IMG/VR virus record: IMGVR_UViG_3300012353_000001
Coordinates: 1-39,799 of that record
Origin: a virus
Length of the DNA stretch: 39,799 nt
Strand: one strand, 5' to 3'
The translations under genes were made by a program, and so were the position numbers. Below are positions 15,683 through 21,441 of this stretch, in pieces. The notes beneath the pieces were generated by a model. That model did no database searches, was not told the origin of the DNA, and saw only the letters and a list, made by a program, of their open reading frames with translations. Numbering within the stretch: position 1 is the first letter of the stretch; the number at the start of each line of letters is the position of its first letter.

Positions 15683-16143
15683 TAATCAGATTCAATAGGT
15701 GATTCAGGCTTATTCTTCGTAATCCCGTTAAGGATTGGCGTGAATGCCTGACCGCCAGTAGTATGATCGATCTTTTCAATAATGCGGCCACGTATCTTAT
15801 TGTACTCACGAATGCCAGCTACTTTAGCGGCAAAATCACCGGACTGACGGACAACAAAAGCAAGCTGAGCATCAACAAAAGTATCATTTAAGCCCTCACC
15901 TTCCAGTAATTTATTGATACGATTCGAAATAATATCATTTGAAACTAAACGAGAGCCAGCCATCTGAGCTCTCTTGTAACCGCCTTTAACCTCAAGATCT
16001 ACGCCATAAGCTTCAGCATAACAACGAGTAGCATTTCCGTAAAGATCCGCTGCGCCGCGCGCATACAACTGACAAAAACGCTCCTGTTTCAAAGTAAGCT
16101 TCTTTTTAGGAGTTGTTGCTCCCGAATCAGTTTTTTTTGCCAT
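15682..16143 (-). CDS. terS: Terminase small subunit
   Basis: This 153-residue protein begins with a Lys-rich tail, then LTLKQERFCQLYARGAAD with an NATRCYAEAYG helix, the usual start of the Terminase_2 family DNA-recognition domain. A second helix pair (KRAQMAGSRLVSNDIISNRINKLLE) and a C-terminal region for oligomerisation follow. It recognises phage DNA and hands it to TerL. It is the first gene of the late strand, 14 nt from a predicted transcript start, with no clear Shine-Dalgarno. Confidence 0.85.
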   Translation of the reverse strand: MAKKTDSGATTPKKKLTLKQERFCQLYARGAADLYGNATRCYAEAYGVDLEVKGGYKRAQMAGSRLVSNDIISNRINKLLEGEGLNDTFVDAQLAFVVRQSGDFAAKVAGIREYNKIRGRIIEKIDHTTGGQAFTPILNGITKNKPESPIESD

Positions 16144-16163
16144 AGGTTGTTTCGTTGGTTGAA

Positions 16164-16194
16164 TCTATAGGTTATTGAATAAGTTGCGTGTCAA
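16164..16194 (-). promoter_or_regulatory. Promoter for the terminase end of the late block
   Basis: The minus strand has a perfect -35 TTGACA (16194-16189), a long 19-bp spacer and a -10-like TATAGA (16169-16164), with a start expected near 16157. The spacer is 2 bp over optimum, which suggests a weak or activator-dependent promoter. The divergent region 16144-16395 holds no convincing gene. Confidence 0.45.
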
Positions 16195-16340
16195 AAACAA
16201 AAAATCGATACAAAAATCCAGCAAACCTCCGGCTCCACATCCTTCATAAAGCCCTCAATCTTCCAGATTTTTGTTTTGTGCAGCCTTGCGGCTTAACTCT
16301 TATGATAAAACATTTATCTAAAAAACACAAAGTTAAGTCA

Positions 16341-16369
16341 TTGACTATGGATGCTTTATGGACTATAGT
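16341..16369 (+). promoter_or_regulatory. Strong promoter for the first plus-strand operon
   Basis: TTGACT, a 17-bp spacer and TATAGT form a near-consensus promoter. Transcription would start near 16376, about 20 nt before the first small gene. It is the best canonical promoter in an intergenic region here and is probably the main early promoter. Confidence 0.75.
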
Positions 16370-16395
16370 CTAATCCAGAAAGGATATCTAAACAG

Positions 16396-16569
16396 ATGGG
16401 AATAACTGTAAAAGTAAAAGATGTGTATGGAAAGCGTACGATCTATCCTGTCGACGAAGCGGCAAAACAATTCGCCGCAATCGCCGGTACGAAAACCCTA
16501 ACGCAAAGCGTGATTGATCATATTAAAACGCTCGGCTACGAAATCAAAGTGGAACAGTCAAGCCTATGA
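16396..16569 (+). CDS. 57-residue early protein of unknown function
   Basis: This is the first gene after the strong plus-strand promoter. The product (MGITVKVKDVYGKRTIYPVD, then an Ala-rich helix and an HIKTLGYEIKV end) is a compact alpha/beta protein. Its stop overlaps the next ATG as ATGA, which supports it being translated. The function is unknown. An early position and small size would suit a host-takeover protein, but that is only a guess. Confidence 0.7.
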   Translation: MGITVKVKDVYGKRTIYPVDEAAKQFAAIAGTKTLTQSVIDHIKTLGYEIKVEQSSL

Positions 16570-16763
16570 TACAACTCCTAGCCAAAGAAGAGCCACGCAA
16601 ACCACTACGCTACCGTATTGCCCTCATTATCACGGTAGTTGGCTGGCTATATGGTCTCGGCGCTGTTCTCTATAATGACTCACCAACGTGGGACAAATTC
16701 ATGTTAGGCGCTTTAGTAGTGGGATCGGCACTCGTATGGTACATGGATCAGCAAAATGACTAG
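16566..16763 (+). CDS. Small two-helix membrane protein
   Basis: This 65-residue protein has a basic N-terminus (residues 1-17), a membrane segment IALIITVVGWLYGLGAVLY, a short polar turn (NDSPTWDK) and a second segment FMLGALVVGSALVWYM, with an acidic end. Two-helix proteins of this size can be holins or antiholins, but a clearer holin candidate lies at 18981. Its start is coupled to the upstream gene (ATGA). Confidence 0.7.
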   Translation: MIQLLAKEEPRKPLRYRIALIITVVGWLYGLGAVLYNDSPTWDKFMLGALVVGSALVWYMDQQND

Positions 16764-16847
16764 AATACCAGTCCAACACCATAGGACAATGAACATTGCA
16801 CGCATCGTCGTGACCGGCGAAACTACACATATAACATTTGTAAGCAC

Positions 16848-17012
16848 ATGGAAAAACAATCAGAGTACACTAGCATCAAGTTCATCAAAGAAAACGAATA
16901 TCAACAAATAGTCAAGCTTCGCACTATCTTTCGCAAACGTCTTGGAATGCCCAAGCTGTCATTGCGTGAAACAATTATGATTCTCGTAAACAAGGAGCTA
17001 AACGATAAATGA
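16848..17012 (+). CDS. 54-residue basic helical protein, possible DNA-binding
   Basis: The frame MEKQSEYTSIKFIKENEYQQ continues into a basic helix pair (KLRTIFRKRLG, then LSLRETIMILVNKEL) resembling short ribbon-helix-helix or MetJ/Arc-like proteins. Its stop overlaps the next ATG (ATGA), which favours it over an alternative frame, 16756-16911 (51 residues), that also begins by overlapping an upstream stop. One of the two is probably translated. I prefer this one because of the coupling and helix pattern. Confidence 0.55.
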   Translation: MEKQSEYTSIKFIKENEYQQIVKLRTIFRKRLGMPKLSLRETIMILVNKELNDK

Positions 17013-17218
17013 TAAACATAACAGAACAGATCCAAGTGATCATGTACACAGAGCTCAAAGACGAACTACAGAGCATTCGCGAACAGCCAGAAGCGGCCAA
17101 TGAACTCAAACGGTTCGTCAACTACGTACTTGATAACACTGGCAGCTTTGGCACTGTAGACAAAAAGTTACAGATCAAAAATGTAGATTGGCAAAAAATC
17201 ATAGATGAAAGAGGATAG
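17009..17218 (+). CDS. 69-residue helical protein of unknown function
   Basis: The product starts MINITEQIQVIMYTELKDEL and is acidic and mostly helical, ending DWQKIIDERG. The ATG overlaps the previous stop, and an AAGGAG ribosome site lies about 11 nt upstream. The next gene begins two bases after its stop. No family is recognised. It belongs to the first plus-strand operon. Confidence 0.7.
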   Translation: MINITEQIQVIMYTELKDELQSIREQPEAANELKRFVNYVLDNTGSFGTVDKKLQIKNVDWQKIIDERG

Positions 17219-17220
17219 CA

Positions 17221-17511
17221 ATGACCAGATTATGCGCCTGCGGCCGAGAGCTGCACTATGAGAGTCCAGATAAAAAACGTGAAGTCGAAGAGTTAATCGC
17301 TGTGGTCGGTGAGTTTGTTAAGGCAATTATACCTGGCAAACAAGCCTACATGATACCACGCCATTTTATGGCTCTACACACACCGAAGCTTGATGAATTA
17401 CCAGAGCTCGCCAAACGCTTTGGATTCAGAGAGGTAACTACGGCAGATCCAAAACAGGTAAGCAAACCAAAAAAACGCTCCAACCCGTTGAATAAACGTT
17501 GGGCACAATAG
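17221..17511 (+). CDS. 96-residue protein with N-terminal Cys pair
   Basis: The protein begins MTRLCACGRELHYES, a CxC pair with a nearby His as in half of a zinc ribbon, followed by a helical core (REVEELIAVVGEFVKAII) and a very basic C-terminal tail (SKPKKRSNPLNKR). The function is unknown. A basic tail plus metal site suggests a nucleic-acid partner. It is the last gene before a strong hairpin terminator. Confidence 0.7.
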   Translation: MTRLCACGRELHYESPDKKREVEELIAVVGEFVKAIIPGKQAYMIPRHFMALHTPKLDELPELAKRFGFREVTTADPKQVSKPKKRSNPLNKRWAQ

Positions 17512-17514
17512 TAC

Positions 17515-17590
17515 CTTTTCACGGACTTTTTTATTGAGGTCGAGTGCAAAATCTGCGAGCCTTTTACTTGGCTCGCTTTTGCGTGAAAAG
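17515..17590 (+). terminator. Terminator within a larger nested stem
   Basis: The core is GCGAGCC (17555-17561), loop TTTTACTT, GGCTCGC (17570-17576) and a TTTT tail. It is extended by GCAAAA pairing with TTTTGC and enclosed by an outer 9-bp stem, CTTTTCACG (17515-17523) with CGTGAAAAG (17582-17590). The core ends the upstream operon. The nested architecture is more than a terminator needs and might be a structured RNA 3' end. Confidence 0.7.
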
Positions 17591-17609
17591 TATTCCAATT
17601 ATTCGCTTA

Positions 17610-17618
17610 TGCTATACT
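17610..17618 (+). promoter_or_regulatory. Extended -10 promoter of the lysis-like operon, leaderless
   Basis: TGC-TATACT ends exactly 6 nt before the ATG at 17625, so the predicted transcript starts at the A of the ATG. No Shine-Dalgarno is present, which agrees with a leaderless message. Confidence 0.65.
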
Positions 17619-17624
17619 ACGCCT

Positions 17625-18062
17625 ATGGATGTGGCTGAGGAACAGCAAATAACAGCGGCCAGGGTGGAAAATGTTGGCTCTGTTATGATGGCCAAAATGG
17701 ACACCTTAACTGAGGTTACCAAAACCCGTTTAGATGAGGTGCAGCGGACCACCAGCCGCCTCGAAAAGAATGTCGATACCACCACCACAAAGGTAATCGA
17801 TATCCAACAGAAGGTAAGTGTTGACCACGAACACAGTAAAAACGTCGACGAATCACTTAAAGGGATTCGGATTAACGTTAAGGCATTATTCGATCGTGTA
17901 GAGCCGTTAGAGGGCATACGCAAGCAAACAAATGACAACACGCATCGGATCAATAAGCTTGAGAGACGACGGCTTATGCAAGACGTGCTGGTACCTCTCG
18001 GCTTCTTTGTAAGTACTGTAATCGCACTCGTAGAAGCAGCTAAAATATTCGGACTTATTTGA
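17625..18062 (+). CDS. Coiled-coil protein with C-terminal membrane anchor
   Basis: This 145-residue protein has a long polar coiled coil (about 15-110, Thr/Lys/Glu/Val-rich with repeated hydrophobic spacing) and a C-terminal membrane segment VLVPLGFFVSTVIALVEAAKIFGLI preceded by a basic KLERRR. I chose the ATG at 17625 because a promoter places the transcript start on it. Similar proteins sit in lysis modules of phages of monoderm bacteria. They may act as accessory lysis or superinfection proteins. Its stop overlaps the next ATG (TGATG). Confidence 0.7.
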   Translation: MDVAEEQQITAARVENVGSVMMAKMDTLTEVTKTRLDEVQRTTSRLEKNVDTTTTKVIDIQQKVSVDHEHSKNVDESLKGIRINVKALFDRVEPLEGIRKQTNDNTHRINKLERRRLMQDVLVPLGFFVSTVIALVEAAKIFGLI

Positions 18063-18970
18063 TGTATCACTCGCAGCGAGATCCCAAATGGGGTCAAAAA
18101 CTAATCGGTGACAGTAGAAACTCACCAATGTGGCAACATGGTAGCGTTGTTACTTCGATGGCCAACCTTGTAACAATGTTCGGGCATGAGCGTACGCCCG
18201 ACGAGATGAATGACATTATACGAAAACACGGTTGGTTTGACGCTGATGAGGTAGCAAACAAACGGGCGCCCGCCGACCTGTTCCCAAAAGATATTGTCTT
18301 GACGAAAGAATGGCACTGGAAAAAAGGCGAGGAAGCTCCACTGCATCACATGGCTGATGCTGGAGATCCAAATATTTATTACCTTGTAACGATCGACCAA
18401 GGACCGGGCCTCGGACAGATCGACTACACTATGCTTGTCTTGTCATTCAGCGCCTCGCTGCGCGGCATGAATCTCACTGTTGCCGACCCTATCGACGGCC
18501 AAGTACGAAAGATCTCAACATATGGCGAACCAAAAAACATTATCCGGACAGCTTATCGCTTTAAACGTAGTAGCGCTCGAGAAGCCGAAAGCATCAACGG
18601 CAACGTATGGATCACGATGGACGACGTCGAAATGCTGACCGAGGCTCTTTTCGGGACTGATCCCACCGACGACGACTACGCTCTCGAAGGCAACAACTGG
18701 CGGCACGTTATCACAACAATGCTCGCCGATCCCCGGTTCCGTCGGCTGGAACCAATAACCCCAAGTGAGGCGACTGAAATTCTGCGTAAAATAAATCAGG
18801 AGGATCCAAACGAAGAACAAATACAAACTTTTTTAGACGAGTGTCCGGACCACCGGACAGCAATCACAAGCAAAATTCTGCCAGCAATGGAAGAGATTCG
18901 CCAGCAACCCGTCGAAGATAATCGCCCTTTGGGTGACCAAATAACAGATTTAGTCAATCGTAACAGATAA
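18062..18970 (+). CDS. C39-like peptidase-fold protein lacking the catalytic pair
   Basis: This 302-residue protein starts YHSQRDPKWGQKLIGDS, the opening of the C39-like (papain-fold) domain, and has the helix HGSVVTSMANLVTMFGHE, where family members carry Gly-Cys before the V-T-S. Here Ser28 replaces that Cys. The later conserved His-Tyr strand reads QIDYTMLV (Asp121 in place of His), and ADPIDGQVRKIS follows as usual. So the fold is likely kept but Cys/His catalysis is probably lost. It may bind peptidoglycan or use Ser. Residues 180-302 are helical and unassigned. It lies between the membrane coiled coil and the holin, in a lysis-like operon. Confidence 0.68.
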   Translation: MYHSQRDPKWGQKLIGDSRNSPMWQHGSVVTSMANLVTMFGHERTPDEMNDIIRKHGWFDADEVANKRAPADLFPKDIVLTKEWHWKKGEEAPLHHMADAGDPNIYYLVTIDQGPGLGQIDYTMLVLSFSASLRGMNLTVADPIDGQVRKISTYGEPKNIIRTAYRFKRSSAREAESINGNVWITMDDVEMLTEALFGTDPTDDDYALEGNNWRHVITTMLADPRFRRLEPITPSEATEILRKINQEDPNEEQIQTFLDECPDHRTAITSKILPAMEEIRQQPVEDNRPLGDQITDLVNRNR

Positions 18971-18980
18971 GGAAAACCAT

Positions 18981-19232
18981 ATGACAAATCCTCAAGACCT
19001 TTTCACCAGCTGGGTGCGGACAACCGTACCAATCGTTATCGGAAGCGTACTCGCTTGGCTCGCGAGTCACGGTATCACCGTCGACGAAAGCTTCAAGACA
19101 GCACTCGACCTAGTGTTGGGTGGCGGACTGAGTATCGTATACTATCTCGTCGTCCGGTTTCTCGAGGCCAAATGGCCCGCTATTGGTTGGTTGCTTGGCA
19201 CGCCGAAGCAGCCGAATTATACTAAACAGTAA
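18981..19232 (+). CDS. Holin
   Basis: This 83-residue protein has a short polar start, a membrane segment VPIVIGSVLAWLASHGI, an amphipathic link, a second segment LVLGGGLSIVYYLVVRFLEAKW and a tail WLLGTPKQPNY. The R-T-x-VPIVxGSxLAWLA, YYLVVRxLE, P-x-x-GWLLG pattern matches a holin-type family common in phages of Actinomycetota and relatives. Holins form the membrane lesion that releases or activates lysin. An AAGGAAA site precedes the ATG. A bidirectional hairpin follows 30 nt later. Confidence 0.75.
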   Translation: MTNPQDLFTSWVRTTVPIVIGSVLAWLASHGITVDESFKTALDLVLGGGLSIVYYLVVRFLEAKWPAIGWLLGTPKQPNYTKQ

Positions 19233-19261
19233 TATTTCAAAAGCCCTTGCTGTCCAATTAC

Positions 19262-19297
19262 ATAGAAATAGCCCTACTTACTGAGGGCTATTTCTAT
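19262..19297. terminator. Bidirectional terminator between convergent genes
   Basis: A perfect 14-bp stem, arms 19262-19275 and 19284-19297, encloses an 8-nt loop. The inner GCCCT/AGGGC core is followed on both strands by a U-rich TATTTCTAT. It lies between the holin and the convergent RHH frame and overlaps the last codons of the latter. Confidence 0.7.
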
Positions 19298-19417
19298 AAG
19301 CTTTGTAACAGCTTGGGGTATGGTTAAGTTATTTTCAGCGGCGTAGACTTTGATCTTTTTACGTGTATCCAGCGGTAGATCGCGGATCACCCAGTAAGAC
19401 AAGGCATTCTTTCCATT
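19274..19417 (-). CDS. Ribbon-helix-helix domain, reached only through a frame change
   Basis: The frame reads NGKNALSYWVIRDLPLDTRK, then a helix KIKVYAAENN and a helix PQAVTKLIEIALSK before a TAG. A beta strand (YWVIRDLP) followed by two helices is the CopG/Arc-type DNA-binding fold. No ATG or credible start opens this frame upstream. It joins in frame an 18-unit Arg-Gly array, and the ribosome-bound start at 19580 is one frame away. A +1 shift at TCC-TTT-TAA (19424-19416), or a one-base change upstream, would join them. Either this is a frameshifted fusion or a recently broken gene. Confidence 0.6.
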   Translation of the reverse strand, partial: NGKNALSYWVIRDLPLDTRKKIKVYAAENNLTIPQAVTKLIEIALSK

Positions 19418-19580
19418 AAAAGGACCTCGACCTCGACCTCGACCTCGACCACGACCACGACCACGACCACGACCCCGACCTCGACCACGACCTCGACCTC
19501 GACCACGACCTCGACCACGACCACGACCACGAGTAGTTAAAGGCAGTGTTAGGGTTTGCTAGAATTGCTGCGGTTGTCAT
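19416..19580 (-). CDS. 54-residue Ser-Trp/Ser-Arg dipeptide-repeat ORF (zero frame of the cassette)
   Basis: An excellent ribosome site (AGGAGG, 5 nt before the ATG at 19580) initiates MTTAAILANPNTAFNY. The frame then runs through the hexamer array as Ser-(Trp/Arg/Gly) repeated 18 times and ends S-F-stop. In this frame the unit variants change the residue. In the +1 frame all are synonymous (Arg-Gly). The flanking TTTAAC and TTTAAT suggest the array is inserted in an original NTAFN-GKNALSYW junction. Translation initiation here is convincing. Whether this peptide or the shifted Arg-Gly/RHH protein is the main product is open. Confidence 0.6.
   Translation of the reverse strand: MTTAAILANPNTAFNYSWSWSWSRSWSRSRSWSRSGSWSWSWSWSRSRSRSRSF
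19423..19530. repeat. Hexanucleotide tandem array, 18 units
   Basis: Eighteen perfect-length 6-bp units, plus-strand GACCTC (8), GACCAC (9) and GACCCC (1), vary only at the fifth base. No other sequence in the window is similar. Unit number can change without changing frame, so length variation should be tolerated. Confidence 0.97.
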
Positions 19581-19589
19581 AATGACCTC

Positions 19590-19847
19590 CTATTTCTGCT
19601 TCGTTGGCAGTTCGTGAGTCCAAGGGAACATATCAACGATTGATCCCAAGCTGACATAGGCATTACCAACGGGCTCGACCTCGTTGAGCGTGCCATCGCT
19701 GATTGCCTGGCTGAATCGGCCGGTATCAGCAACCCAAGATGCGCCGCTTAAACGAATGAATCCATCCTCAACAGCTTCGACTTTTCCAACCAAGAAATAG
19801 GTGACTGTCCTGATGAAAAGCTTTTTGCCAGTTAGTTCTTTTTGCAT
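19590..19847 (-). CDS. Conserved-looking 85-residue partner protein of the repeat cassette
   Basis: The ATG at 19847 has GGGAGGA 5 nt upstream. The longer frame to 19898 lacks support. The product is compact and beta-rich: a KKLFIRTVTYFLVGKVEAV start, LSGASWVADTGRF in the middle, and VSLGSIVDMFPWTHELPTKQK at the end. I recognise the IRTVTxxxxGKV / ASWVADTGRF pattern as a recurring small-protein type of unknown function, but cannot name a family. It is the first gene of a two-gene minus-strand cassette in a plus-strand block, with its own promoter and terminator, so it looks like an acquired module. Confidence 0.72.
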   Translation of the reverse strand: MQKELTGKKLFIRTVTYFLVGKVEAVEDGFIRLSGASWVADTGRFSQAISDGTLNEVEPVGNAYVSLGSIVDMFPWTHELPTKQK

Positions 19848-19871
19848 AATTCCTCCCTTGTTTATAGCCTT

Positions 19872-19900
19872 ATGATATATCACTTGTATTGTGCACACAA
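19872..19900 (-). promoter_or_regulatory. Promoter of the repeat cassette
   Basis: The minus strand has TTGTGT (19900-19895), a 17-bp spacer and TATCAT (19877-19872). The -35 lies inside the 20-bp palindrome. The transcript would start near 19865, with an 18-nt leader carrying the strong ribosome site. Confidence 0.55.
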
Positions 19901-19904
19901 TACA
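19885..19904. promoter_or_regulatory. Palindromic operator candidate between divergent promoters
   Basis: TGTATTGTG and CACAATACA are perfect 9-bp inverted arms around a central CA. The site covers the -35 of the leftward promoter and the -35 region of the rightward one, so one bound dimer could repress both. The RHH domain encoded in the cassette is one possible ligand, though RHH sites are usually shorter. Confidence 0.6.
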
Positions 19905-19921
19905 TACATTCGTGCTATGAT
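19892..19921 (+). promoter_or_regulatory. Extended -10 promoter of the SF2 helicase gene
   Basis: TGC-TATGAT (19913-19921) with a weak -35 TGCACA 18 bp upstream. The hexamer ends 8 nt before the ATG at 19930, predicting a leader of at most 1-2 nt. Confidence 0.6.
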
Positions 19922-19929
19922 AACTCCTT

Positions 19930-21183
19930 ATGGATAATGTCTCGACCTACACACTACGCGATTATCAGATAGAAGGCGTTGCCGCAGCACTCTATAACTT
20001 TTCGCATTACCGCGATCCTTTTTTACTTGTAGCTGCAACCGGCGCTGGCAAAAGCTTGATGATCGCGGATATCTGCTACCGTCTGGACGAACCAGTGCTC
20101 GTCATCTGCCCAAGTAAAGAGCTGCTCGAACAGGATCACGATAAAATGCTCAGCTACGGCATTACCGATATCGCCAAATATTCCGCCAGTGTCGGAATCA
20201 AAGAAGTTGCCAAATATACCTTTGCCACTATCGGCAGCATCTACAAAAAACCAGAGCTCTTTACACGTTTCCGGCACTTCATCATCGACGAATGCCACCT
20301 GGTTGATCCTAAAAGCATGAATGGCCGCTACGCACAGTTTTTCGCAGCGATCGATAAGCCAAGGGTTATGGGCCTGACCGCAACGCCTTACCGTCTAACA
20401 CAGAAAACTTTTAAGAAGAACAATAAGCTGTACTACACGTCGTGTCTTAAAATGGTAAATCGCATATGGCCTTATTTTTTCAAAAAAATTATCTATAAGG
20501 TCGAAATGGCTGACCTGATCAAACGCGGCTACCTATGCCCAATCGAATACGTTCGCGAGCCAGTCGACATGAGCGGCCTCAGCGTTAATCGCAGCGGTTC
20601 CGACTATACACCCGAAAGCCTAGCCCAGTACTGGAACGAACAACGCCTCAACCGTTTAGAGAGAGCTTTGATCTACGTCGATCAAAATCACAAACACAGC
20701 CTGACGTTTTGTGTAGACACCGAACAAGCAAAACGCATACAGCAGCGCCTTAGCACGCATGGCTTGATGTTAGACATCGTAACCGGCGAAACACCCACAA
20801 AAGAACGTGCGGACACTGTGGCGGCTTTTAGGCGTGGCGAGACGAGGCATATTTTAAACGTTGGCGTGTTTACGACCGGCTTTGACGTACCGGAACTAGA
20901 TTGCATCGTCATGGCGCGGCCAACAATTAGCCTGACACTGTGGCAACAGATCGTTGGCCGGGGCGTTCGGGTGGATTCGAATAACCCGAATAAAAAACTG
21001 ACTGTTTACGATCTAACCGGCGTCAGCGATAGGCTTGGACGAGTAGAGACAGTGCGGATCGCTAAGGAAACGGATGGATTTCGAGATAAAGTCGTATCGG
21101 AACTTGGGGACATGACTGATACCCCACTCTTCACATTTGTTGTCAAACGACGGGCAAAAAGCTTAGTAGCCGAATCAAAATGA
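19930..21183 (+). CDS. SF2 DEAD/DEAH-type DNA/RNA helicase
   Basis: This 417-residue helicase has all core motifs: LRDYQIEGV (Q-motif type start, 9-17), ATGAGKS (36-42, Walker A), DECH (120-123), TATP (150-153), the second RecA domain with TFCVDTEQAKRIQQ, TTGFDVPELD, and QIVGRGVR (motif VI). It is of the UvsW/SSL2-like phage type that remodels replication or recombination intermediates. It starts without a Shine-Dalgarno from a leaderless promoter, and its 3' end is overlapped by an antisense gene candidate. Confidence 0.92.
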   Translation: MDNVSTYTLRDYQIEGVAAALYNFSHYRDPFLLVAATGAGKSLMIADICYRLDEPVLVICPSKELLEQDHDKMLSYGITDIAKYSASVGIKEVAKYTFATIGSIYKKPELFTRFRHFIIDECHLVDPKSMNGRYAQFFAAIDKPRVMGLTATPYRLTQKTFKKNNKLYYTSCLKMVNRIWPYFFKKIIYKVEMADLIKRGYLCPIEYVREPVDMSGLSVNRSGSDYTPESLAQYWNEQRLNRLERALIYVDQNHKHSLTFCVDTEQAKRIQQRLSTHGLMLDIVTGETPTKERADTVAAFRRGETRHILNVGVFTTGFDVPELDCIVMARPTISLTLWQQIVGRGVRVDSNNPNKKLTVYDLTGVSDRLGRVETVRIAKETDGFRDKVVSELGDMTDTPLFTFVVKRRAKSLVAESK

Positions 21184-21281
21184 TCAATGCCGGGTCGAGT
21201 TCGATCGGTAATTGTGAACAAGCTACCGTCGTCGAGCTGCACGACGGAGCGGATGTATTCAGCGCGTAACTTCTGGCTCAT
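21006..21281 (-). CDS. Leaderless minus-strand ORF overlapping the helicase 3' end
   Basis: An extended -10 (TGG-TATACT) ends 6 nt before this ATG, the same geometry as at 17625. The 91-residue frame begins MSQKLRAEYIRSVVQLDDGS and stays protein-like through about residue 33, all in the gap after the helicase. The remaining residues are antisense to the helicase and look less constrained (Ser/Thr-rich). It may be a short gene with a long antisense tail, a truncated relic, or simply an antisense transcript that affects the helicase message. No family is recognised. Confidence 0.42.
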   Translation of the reverse strand: MSQKLRAEYIRSVVQLDDGSLFTITDRTRPGIDHFDSATKLFARRLTTNVKSGVSVMSPSSDTTLSRNPSVSLAIRTVSTRPSLSLTPVRS

Positions 21282-21287
21282 GTATTT

Positions 21288-21296
21288 AGTATACCA
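21288..21296 (-). promoter_or_regulatory. Extended -10 promoter pointing back into the helicase gene
   Basis: The minus strand reads TGG-TATACT, with a possible TTGCCA 19 bp upstream. It would start a transcript at the ATG at 21281, antisense to the helicase 3' end. Confidence 0.55.
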
Positions 21297-21365
21297 GCTC
21301 GCTATGGTATGATGGCAAACGCGGCTATAGACATGGCCAATCTGGAATACCCTTTCTACCCCTGG

Positions 21366-21397
21366 AAACCGCTATGTGGTCGAAGACATAGCGGTTT
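21366..21397 (+). terminator. Hairpin downstream of the helicase gene
   Basis: A perfect 12-bp stem (AAACCGCTATGT with ACATAGCGGTTT) around an 8-nt loop, ending in GGTTTTC. It is likely the helicase transcript end. It also overlaps a possible 35-codon frame from 21311 that I do not support as a gene. Confidence 0.6.
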
Positions 21398-21404
21398 TCG
21401 CGTG

Positions 21405-21434
21405 TTGTCGAAAAGCTAGCATACATGATATGAT
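21405..21434 (+). promoter_or_regulatory. First of two tandem promoters before the replication operon
   Basis: TTGTCG, an 18-bp spacer and TGA-TATGAT (extended -10) end 7 nt before an ATG at 21442, so the transcript should start at or next to that ATG. Confidence 0.65.
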
Positions 21435-21441
21435 CAAAACA

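Noticed and set aside
16144-16395. Small minus-strand frames in the divergent promoter region
   Set aside because: Only very short frames such as 18 codons, with no signals. The region is best explained as a promoter region.
16756-16911. 51-codon frame starting in a TAG overlap after the small membrane gene
   Set aside because: Overlaps the better supported 54-residue gene at 16848. It has an initiation context but no protein-like pattern or coupling at its end.
21311-21418. 35-codon frame after the helicase gene
   Set aside because: Most of it is the terminator hairpin sequence, and the promoter would have to be only 2 nt from the ATG.
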